In this document: positions 58,093 through 64,000 of the stretch, one piece after another | Position numbering within the stretch: position 1 is the stretch's first letter | Layout of the letters: each line of letters begins with the position of its first letter | NCBI GenBank assembly: GCA_022827835.1 | Contig: JAJEIO010000056.1 | Span: forward strand, 124,001 to 188,000 | DNA from: Candidatus Latescibacterota bacterium | GTDB taxonomy: Bacteria > Latescibacterota > UBA2968 > UBA8231 | Direction: 5' to 3' | DNA: 64,000 nt | Notes under the pieces: generated by a model | The model's database searches: none | What the model was told of the DNA's origin: nothing | What the model saw: only the letters and a program-made list of their open reading frames with translations | Program-made: the position numbers and the translations under genes

Positions 58093-59342
58093 GCAAATCA
58101 CGTGTGAAGACTAAGGTTCACCAATATATCGGCGAGCATCGAGAGCAGTTGCTCGGCAGCTTGCAGACGCTCGTGCGCGTGGATACCACCAATCCGCCGG
58201 GGCGGAACTATCGAGCGATGACCGACGCACTCTTGGAGCGCTGCCAAGGATTGGGTCTGCAAGCCAAAGTCCACCGCGTCCCAGACCAAGAGGTGCGCCG
58301 CGTACTCGGCTCGGACGAGTTCCCGCGCTACAACCTGATTGCCCGGTGGGACGCGGGCCGGTCACAGACCGTGCATTTCAATGCCCACTACGACGTGGTG
58401 CCTTGTTCTGGGCAGTGGAAATTCGGCGATCCTTTCGAGCCGGGGCTGGCTGGCGATACGCTCTACGGTCGCGGCTCCGGGGATATGAAAGGCGCAATCG
58501 CCGCGTTACTGATGGCCGTGGAGGCGCTCAAGGAAACAGGTGCTGAGCCAGCTTTTAACATCGAGTGTTCGTTCACCGCGGACGAGGAGACCGGCGGCCA
58601 ACTGGGCGCGGGATGGATCGTAAACAAGGGGCTGGTGAACGCCGATTTTGCAGTCGTCTGCGAGGGGGCAGCCGGGACGCAGGTTGGCTGTGGCCACAAC
58701 GGCGTGCTGTGGTTAGAGGTCGAACTGACGGGCAAGGCGGCCCACGCCTCTAGCCCGGAACAGGGGGTCAACGCCTTTGAAGGCATGGCCGGCGTAGTGC
58801 AGAAGTTGCAAGCCTACAAGCGGAAACTGAATGCGCCTCAGCGTTGCTACGAGGATTTCGACGGTCGGTCGCGCAACCCGACGCTCAATATCGGCGGCAC
58901 GTTCTCGGGCGGGGAGGGCGACAAGATCAACACCGTGCCCGCTCATGCCCGCTTTTCGCTGGACCGCCGGTTAGTGCCCGGCGAACAGATCGCAATGGTC
59001 GAGCGCGAGTTGCGACGCGCTATAGAGCGGGCTGCTGAGCCACCCTGCCGAGTGGCAGTGCCTTTGCGGATTGAACCCTGCGTCGTCGATGCCGAGCACG
59101 CGCTGCCCCAAGCCTTTGCACAGGCCGTGCAAGCCGTGCGCCGCCGCACCGCTAGTTACCGGCTCAGTTCTGGCTTTACAGACCTGCACTACTTTGCGGT
59201 TGACGGCGGCCTGCCCGGCATTGGCTATGGCGTAAAGGGCGAGCGCGCGCACGGAGTGGATGAGCGCGTGCGGGTGCGCGACTTGGCGTTGACGGCGCGT
59301 ACGTACGCCGAGTTTATGCTGCGCGGCTTGGAGGTCCATTGA
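58089..59342 (+). CDS. M20-family metallopeptidase/deacylase (ArgE/DapE type)
   Basis: About 417 residues. Metal-binding and catalytic motifs: HYDVVPC (HxD), GRGSGDMKGAIAA (Asp), DEETGG (Glu-Glu), and a late His in GERAHGVDE. A dimerisation-type domain begins at VGCGHNGVLWLEVELTGKAAHASS. It would hydrolyse an N-acyl amino acid or small peptide. The start is uncertain: AAGGAG lies 8 bases before CTG 58089, which overlaps the PhyH stop; GTG 58104 and GTG 58059 are the alternatives. Its stop overlaps the next start by 4 bases. Confidence 0.85.
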   Translation: MSKSRVKTKVHQYIGEHREQLLGSLQTLVRVDTTNPPGRNYRAMTDALLERCQGLGLQAKVHRVPDQEVRRVLGSDEFPRYNLIARWDAGRSQTVHFNAHYDVVPCSGQWKFGDPFEPGLAGDTLYGRGSGDMKGAIAALLMAVEALKETGAEPAFNIECSFTADEETGGQLGAGWIVNKGLVNADFAVVCEGAAGTQVGCGHNGVLWLEVELTGKAAHASSPEQGVNAFEGMAGVVQKLQAYKRKLNAPQRCYEDFDGRSRNPTLNIGGTFSGGEGDKINTVPAHARFSLDRRLVPGEQIAMVERELRRAIERAAEPPCRVAVPLRIEPCVVDAEHALPQAFAQAVQAVRRRTASYRLSSGFTDLHYFAVDGGLPGIGYGVKGERAHGVDERVRVRDLALTARTYAEFMLRGLEVH

Positions 59343-60079
59343 GCGAAAACCTGCGACGCTTCTTGTGGACGGCGTACGACCGCTTAGGTGGGTTGGTGGG
59401 CTACAACTTGCTGTGGAGCGCGTTGAGTCTGCCTTGGATAGTAGGGGCGTACGCGCTTTTGCAAGTAGGGTTTGGGCTGGGTGGCGTGGGTCTGGTGGGA
59501 GCTGCCGTCTTAGCCGGTACCCTGCTGTTGAGCGCACCAGCCACGGCGATGCTCTTTGCCGCTGGGGCCGCTTGGGCGCGGGGTAGGGACTTTGGTCTGC
59601 GGGAGTTCTGGGCGGCTGGCCGCGAGCTTTTTTGGCGTGCCCTTGCGCTGGGGTTGCTAATGGTCGCCGCGGTCGCGCTGGTGCTGGCCAACGTGGTTTT
59701 TTATCAGCGGATCGGCGGCTGGTTGGGGGTGTTTTTGGGTGGGCTGATGGTCTGGTTTCTACTGCTGGTGGGCATGGTTGCGGTGTATGTTTTTCCAGTG
59801 CTGGTCACCCAAGAGGGGTCGGTGTGGTCCACGGTGCGCTACAGCTTTCTCTTGTCGGTTGATAATGTAAAGCTCTCGCTGATTTTTTTGCTGACCGCAG
59901 GCTTGGCCCTCGGTCTTGGCGTCGCTTCTGGTTTGGGGTTGTTCTGCGGCGGCTTGGCGGCTTGGGCCTTGTGGATCAGCGTCGGCTTTCGCGCGCTCTT
60001 ACCCAAGTACACGGGCCAACCGCTGCCCAGTGAAGCCCCGCGTCGGCTGCGCGAACTGATCCGCCCCTGGGAGGCTTGA
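59339..60079 (+). CDS. Six-helix membrane protein, DUF624-like
   Basis: 246 residues from TTG 59339, overlapping the peptidase stop. About six hydrophobic segments (YNLLWSALSLPWIVGAYALL, LLLSAPATAMLFAAGAAWA, ALALGLLMVAAVALVLANVV, LGGLMVWFLLLVGMVAVYVF, LIFLLTAGLALGLGVASGLG) and a FPVLVTQEGSVWSTVRYSF block typical of DUF624 (YesL-like) proteins. No transport motif. It is coupled to the peptidase and the Nnr gene. Confidence 0.7.
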   Translation: MSENLRRFLWTAYDRLGGLVGYNLLWSALSLPWIVGAYALLQVGFGLGGVGLVGAAVLAGTLLLSAPATAMLFAAGAAWARGRDFGLREFWAAGRELFWRALALGLLMVAAVALVLANVVFYQRIGGWLGVFLGGLMVWFLLLVGMVAVYVFPVLVTQEGSVWSTVRYSFLLSVDNVKLSLIFLLTAGLALGLGVASGLGLFCGGLAAWALWISVGFRALLPKYTGQPLPSEAPRRLRELIRPWEA

Positions 60080-60082
60080 GCA

Positions 60083-61645
60083 TTGGACTTGCCCAAACTG
60101 GTAACGGGCCGAGAAATGGCCGCAGTCGATCAGCGCACGATCGCAGAGGCGGGTATTTCTAGCGCCGAACTTATAGAGCGAGCGGGTACAGAGGTGATTG
60201 CGGCCATTGCGGCGCGCTGGGATGGCTTGGCTGGTTTGCAGGCCGTGGTCTTGTGCGGCAAAGGCAACAATGGCGGTGACGGGTTTGCTGTAGCTCGGCT
60301 CTTGCGCGCTGGCGGTGGCTCGGCGCGCGTCTTCCTCGCGGCAGACCGCGCGGACGTGCAAGGAGCTGCAGCCGAGCACTTGCGGCGTTGTGAACAGGAG
60401 GGCGAGGCCGTCGAAGCGCTCGGCGAGGACTTGACTCCGCTCGACGCAGCGTTCCAGGAAGCCGACTTGGTGATAGACGCGCTTTTGGGGACTGGATTGC
60501 GCGGGGCTCCTCGTCCGGTTATGGCGCGCGTCATCGAGCGCATTGCCCATTGCGAAAGGCCGGTAGTGGCCGTGGATATTCCCTCGGGAGTTGAGGCCGA
60601 CACCGGGCAGGTACACGGCGCGGCTGTGCAAGCTGTGCTGACAGTGACCTTCGGCTTGGTCAAAGTCGGGCAGCTATTCTACCCCGGCCGGTCGCATTGC
60701 GGTGCGCTGCACTTGGCCAATATCGGTTTCCCTGAGCCCATTCTGCGCGATGCGGCTTCCCAAGCCCTGCTGCTTTCCGCCGAGGGGCTGGAGCCGCTCG
60801 TGCCTCGGCGTCGCGGCGACGAGCACAAGGGGAGTTGCGGGATGGTGGCCGTGGTCGCGGGTTCGGTGGGCATGACTGGGGCGGCCGCGCTGACCGCGGA
60901 TGCCGCGCTCAGAAGCGGGGCTGGTCGCGTCCATCTAGGGGTACCCGCCAGTCTCAACGACATTCTCGAAGTCAAGCTCTCGGAGGTGATGACCCGGCCG
61001 TTGCCCGAAGTGCGCAAACGGCGCTGTTTGTCGCTGCGGGCCTTGGGCGAGGTCAGCGCTATGTTGACGCGGGCCGATGTCTTGGCCTTGGGGCCGGGGT
61101 TGGGACGCTATCGAGAGACCGAGGAGTTGGTGAGGCGGCTGGTGTTGCAAACCGAGCTACCCCTCGTTTTGGATGCGGACGGACTTAGTGCGTTCGCCGG
61201 ACAAGCCGAAGTGCTGAAAGGCCGCCCGGCACCGCTGGTTCTCACGCCCCACGTGGGTGAGTTCGCCCGTTTGAGCGGGTTGGATAAACGGCAGATTACC
61301 GCCGCGCCCATGGCCGTGGCCCGCGACTTTGCCGGCGAATTCGGTGCGACGCTCGTGTTGAAGGGAGCGCCGACTGTTGTAGCTTTGTCCGATGGGCGCG
61401 TGGCGGTCAACTCCACGGGCAATCCGGGTATGGCCACGGCCGGGGCGGGCGACGTGCTGACCGGGATTATCGCCGGGCTGATGGCCCAAGGGCTAGGCGC
61501 GGAAGCCGCGGCCTGCCTCGGGGTCTATGTCCACGGTCGGGCTGGGGATCGGGCAGTCGAGCGACTGGGGGAATGGGGGATGCGGGCGGGCGATATAGCC
61601 GATGAAATCGCCTTGGCTATGATGGACGCGGCGCAGTCTGCTTGA
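60083..61645 (+). CDS. nnr: Bifunctional NAD(P)H-hydrate epimerase/dehydratase
   Basis: 520 residues from TTG 60083 (GGGAGG before it). N-terminal YjeF epimerase domain (AGISSAELIERAGTEV, LCGKGNNGGDGFAVARLL, VVAVDIPSGVEADTG) and C-terminal ribokinase-like dehydratase domain (GSCGMVAVVAGSVGMTGAA, ALGPGLGR, LTPHVGEFARLSG, STGNPGMATAGAGDVLTG). Repairs damaged NADH/NADPH using ATP or ADP. Full length for the fused form. Three bases after the membrane-protein gene, so one operon from PhyH to here is likely. Confidence 0.93.
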   Translation: MDLPKLVTGREMAAVDQRTIAEAGISSAELIERAGTEVIAAIAARWDGLAGLQAVVLCGKGNNGGDGFAVARLLRAGGGSARVFLAADRADVQGAAAEHLRRCEQEGEAVEALGEDLTPLDAAFQEADLVIDALLGTGLRGAPRPVMARVIERIAHCERPVVAVDIPSGVEADTGQVHGAAVQAVLTVTFGLVKVGQLFYPGRSHCGALHLANIGFPEPILRDAASQALLLSAEGLEPLVPRRRGDEHKGSCGMVAVVAGSVGMTGAAALTADAALRSGAGRVHLGVPASLNDILEVKLSEVMTRPLPEVRKRRCLSLRALGEVSAMLTRADVLALGPGLGRYRETEELVRRLVLQTELPLVLDADGLSAFAGQAEVLKGRPAPLVLTPHVGEFARLSGLDKRQITAAPMAVARDFAGEFGATLVLKGAPTVVALSDGRVAVNSTGNPGMATAGAGDVLTGIIAGLMAQGLGAEAAACLGVYVHGRAGDRAVERLGEWGMRAGDIADEIALAMMDAAQSA

Positions 61646-61670
61646 CATGTTTGAAGCGATGGTGTAATCT
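61642..61670 (+). promoter_or_regulatory. Putative promoter of the tail-anchored protein gene
   Basis: TTGACA (61642-61647), 17 bases, TAATCT (61665-61670), or TGTAAT at a spacing of 15. It overlaps the nnr stop and is 80 bases before ATG 61753. Confidence 0.45.
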
Positions 61671-61752
61671 GAAAATGGAAGTAGAAACGGAGTGCCAGTG
61701 GGGGCGCTTCTTGGCTTTTCATTTAACCAACAGGATTTATAGGGCTTGCGTT

Positions 61753-62247
61753 ATGGCCGACGTCAAAGACGCCATTGAAGAAATGATCGAAGAGTCCTAC
61801 TTGCTGGGGCTTTCAGAAGAGGAGATCCTAGCGGACTTCAGCCGCTTTATAGACACCTGCTATACCGTTATTCAGGACAACGTGAAAAGCCGCGAAGCGC
61901 TCAGCCGCTTGGCCGAGAATTTGGCGCGGGAGAAGACCAGTACTCGCAGCGCTGACCAGTCCACTGATTTGGGCAAGGTCGCGGCCAAGGACGCCCAGCG
62001 GGCCTGCGCTGAAAAAGCGGCGCGCCGCAAGCGCATGGTCCTAAAGGCCATTGCCGACTACGATCCCCATCTAGTCCGCCTCATCAACGAGCAGCGCTTT
62101 CAGGTAGATCTCCAGGAAGAAGTGGCGCGTCCCAAGTTTAAGGTCCGTCAGGGCCACGATTGGGAGCGCTACGGCCAGCTTTTGCTCCAAGCTGGCTGCA
62201 TCACTGTAATCGCGCTCATCCTGTTCCTCATTTACCTAAGGTTTTAG
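61753..62247 (+). CDS. Tail-anchored helical protein of unknown function
   Basis: 164 residues from ATG 61753; the frame opens at 61642 but the first part looks like leader sequence with a promoter. N-terminal acidic helices (VKDAIEEMIEESYLLGLSEE, ILADFSRFIDTCYTVIQDNV), a charged middle (LARE ... KAARRKRMVLKAIADYDPH) and one C-terminal membrane helix (AGCITVIALILFLIYLRF) reaching the end: a cytoplasmic protein anchored by its tail. No family recognised. It lies before carB with a 198-base gap in which I see no gene. Confidence 0.55.
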   Translation: MADVKDAIEEMIEESYLLGLSEEEILADFSRFIDTCYTVIQDNVKSREALSRLAENLAREKTSTRSADQSTDLGKVAAKDAQRACAEKAARRKRMVLKAIADYDPHLVRLINEQRFQVDLQEEVARPKFKVRQGHDWERYGQLLLQAGCITVIALILFLIYLRF

Positions 62248-62445
62248 GACAGTACGAGTTGATCGAGACGTGCAGTCCAAGCTCCTTCATCGCGTCGTTC
62301 GCACGAGGGCTGCGGAAAGATCGGTGTGGTGGAGGGAGCAGGCCGATGCGTGGGATGCGTACTTGCGTCGTTCGCAAACCCACGCAGCCAACTCGCCCTG
62401 TTGTGTCGCCGTTCATCCGCGCCCTGCGCATTCACTAAGAACTCC

Positions 62446-64000
62446 ATGCCCAAACGCACAGACATTCAGAAAATAATGCTCATCGGCTCTGGCCCCATCG
62501 TCATTGGCCAAGCCTGCGAGTTTGATTATTCGGGAACGCAAGCCTGCAAGGCGCTGGCCGAAGAAGGCTACGACATCGTCTTGGTAAATAGCAATCCGGC
62601 GACGATTATGACCGATCCAGAGGTGGCCCACCGCACCTACATTGAGCCGATCACGCCGGAGATTTGCGCGCGGATCATCGCCGAGGAAAAGCCACAGGCC
62701 CTTCTGCCGACGCTCGGCGGTCAAACCGCGCTCAATACGGCGGTGGCCTTGGCTGAAAGCGGAGCTCTCGCCGAGCACAACGTCGAGATGATTGGCGCGC
62801 CACTCGACGCGATCAAGATGGCCGAAGATCGCGAACTCTTCAAAGCGGCCATGGACCGGGCCGGGTTGGACATGCCGCGCGGTGCTTTTGTCCACAGCTT
62901 TGAAGAGGCGCAAAAGCACCAAGCCGAATTGGGCTTCCCGACGATTATCCGCCCCGCTTTTACGCTGGGAGGCTCTGGCGGTGGCGTGGCGTACAACGCC
63001 GAGGAATTCGAGCGGATCGTGCGCCACGGCCTCGACCTGAGTCCAATCGACGAGGTGTTGATCGAGGAATCGGTGCTCGGGTGGAAGGAATTCGAGTTGG
63101 AGGTCATGCGCGATCACCGCGACAACGTGGTCATCATCTGCTCGATTGAAAACTTCGATCCCATGGGCATTCACACCGGCGATAGCATCACGGTTGCGCC
63201 GGCGCAGACCTTGTCCGACAAGGAATATCAGCACATGCGCGACGCGGCCATCCGCATCATGCGCGAGATCGGCGTAGATACCGGCGGGTCCAATATCCAG
63301 TTCGCGGTCAATCCCACCGACGGCCGCATGGTAGTAATCGAGATGAACCCCCGGGTCTCGCGCTCCTCGGCGTTGGCGTCCAAGGCAACGGGCTTTCCCA
63401 TTGCCAAGATCGCCGCCAAACTGGCCGTGGGCTACAGTCTGGACGAAATCCGCAACGACATCACCCGCGAGACCCCGGCGTCCTTTGAGCCGACTATTGA
63501 CTATGTAGTAACCAAAATTCCGCGCTTTACCTTTGAGAAATTTCCCAGCACGCCGGACGCACTCGACACCCAGATGCGCTCGGTGGGAGAGACCATGGCC
63601 ATTGGTCGGACCTTTAAGGAGTCACTGCAAAAGGGTCTGCGTTCGCTAGAAGTTGGCCGCGCGGGTTTTGGTGCCGACGGCAAGGATTTCAGCGCGGCCG
63701 AGGTCGCCGACGAGGAACTGCGCGAGAAATTGCTGCGTCCCAACTCTCAGCGCATGTTCTATCTCAAGCTGGCCATTGCCAAAGGCTACACCCACGACGA
63801 ACTCTATGGTCTGACGGGCATTGATCCGTGGTTTCTCGACCAGCTCTACCAGCTTTTTGAACTCGAACAACAGCTCATGCAGGAAGATGTGCTCGCCGAT
63901 GTCACCTTGTTGCGCCGCGCCAAGGAGTGGGGATTTAGCGATCGCCAGCTAGCCCATCTCAACGGCTGCGACGAGGCGGGTGTCCGTCGGCGTCGCCGCG
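62446..64000 (+). CDS. carB: Carbamoyl-phosphate synthase large chain, 5' part (runs off the window)
   Basis: About 518 codons visible; the full protein is about 1,070 residues. Starts MPKRTDIQKIMLIGSGPIVI, then GQACEFDYSGTQACKALAEEG, NSNPATIMTDP, GGQTALN, ATP-grasp blocks (RPAFTLGGSGGGVAYN, GWKEFELEVMRD, EMNPRVSRSSALASKATGFP) and the beginning of the oligomerisation domain (NSQRMFYLKLAIAKGYTHDE). Makes carbamoyl phosphate for arginine and pyrimidines. The small subunit is not beside it on the left. Confidence 0.96.
   Translation, partial: MPKRTDIQKIMLIGSGPIVIGQACEFDYSGTQACKALAEEGYDIVLVNSNPATIMTDPEVAHRTYIEPITPEICARIIAEEKPQALLPTLGGQTALNTAVALAESGALAEHNVEMIGAPLDAIKMAEDRELFKAAMDRAGLDMPRGAFVHSFEEAQKHQAELGFPTIIRPAFTLGGSGGGVAYNAEEFERIVRHGLDLSPIDEVLIEESVLGWKEFELEVMRDHRDNVVIICSIENFDPMGIHTGDSITVAPAQTLSDKEYQHMRDAAIRIMREIGVDTGGSNIQFAVNPTDGRMVVIEMNPRVSRSSALASKATGFPIAKIAAKLAVGYSLDEIRNDITRETPASFEPTIDYVVTKIPRFTFEKFPSTPDALDTQMRSVGETMAIGRTFKESLQKGLRSLEVGRAGFGADGKDFSAAEVADEELREKLLRPNSQRMFYLKLAIAKGYTHDELYGLTGIDPWFLDQLYQLFELEQQLMQEDVLADVTLLRRAKEWGFSDRQLAHLNGCDEAGVRRRRR

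Noticed and set aside
62248..62445. Small frames on both strands before carB
   Set aside because: Frames such as the one on the minus strand ending near 62228 have no ribosome-binding site or recognisable sequence; the gap has only a short repeat of GTCGTTCGCA (near 62293 and 62376).
1..64000. tRNA, rRNA, CRISPR or complete insertion sequence
   Set aside because: No TTCGANNCC-type T-loops with matching stems, no regularly spaced repeats and no transposase-like frame were noticed; the only repeats are those listed.

Overview
The window looks like a chromosomal piece of a GC-rich, Gram-negative-type bacterium of the FCB superphylum or a near relative. Supporting signs are a SusC/SusD outer-membrane pair, surface proteins ending in FlgD/type IX-like Ig modules, many lipoproteins, and a phytanoyl-CoA-dioxygenase-type oxygenase. 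A candidate phylum such as Latescibacterota or Poribacteria would fit. This is an inference from gene content; no rRNA or other marker in the window settles it. I saw no tRNA, rRNA, CRISPR array or complete insertion sequence.

Layout. 1-9.3 kb: an AddAB-type helicase-nuclease (minus), then divergently a CsgG/FlgO-like lipoprotein and a zinc alcohol dehydrogenase. 9.3-16.2 kb: a defence-type island with a type III-like restriction subunit, a modification subunit that lacks its middle, and between them toxin-antitoxin debris: two near-identical nucleotidyltransferase genes each followed by a stub of the partner HEPN gene, a VapB followed by a decapitated VapC, and an intact PIN toxin with a small partner. 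16.2-23.9 kb (minus): SusD, SusC and DnaK packed head to tail, preceded by a three-gene DUF1828-type cassette. Copies of short local sequences lie on both sides of dnaK. 24-27 kb: uvrB and an orphan LolD-like ABC ATPase. 27-36.6 kb (minus): a secreted VIT/VWA protein, a DUF4143 remnant, a small DUF6886-like protein, pyruvate dehydrogenase E1 (alpha and beta), a ferredoxin, a sulfite/nitrite reductase with an extra C-terminal domain plus a companion protein, and GalU.

36.7-52 kb (plus): an Nramp-fold transporter without the usual metal motifs, a CinA-NMNAT fusion, a Smr protein, then a six-gene cluster of exported proteins (39.78-51.96 kb). Three of the six are paralogues with discoidin-like modules and a C-terminal FTPNGDG/FlgD-type module. 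They are accompanied by a large outer-membrane-type protein with an EF-hand-like loop, a CBM9-like secreted protein and a SurA/PpiC lipoprotein. This is the best candidate for an undescribed system: a surface assembly with its own periplasmic chaperone, transcribed from a promoter embedded in helically phased repeats. 52-64 kb: two tandem Rieske proteins with a large helical domain and an operator-like palindrome in their promoter, a shikimate-kinase-like protein without a P-loop, a PhyH-HEAT fusion, an M20 peptidase, a membrane protein, NAD(P)HX repair enzyme Nnr, a tail-anchored protein, and the 5' part of carB running off the window.

Start codons were often reassigned from the longest open frame using ribosome-binding sites, signal peptides and gene overlaps. 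TTG and GTG starts are common.
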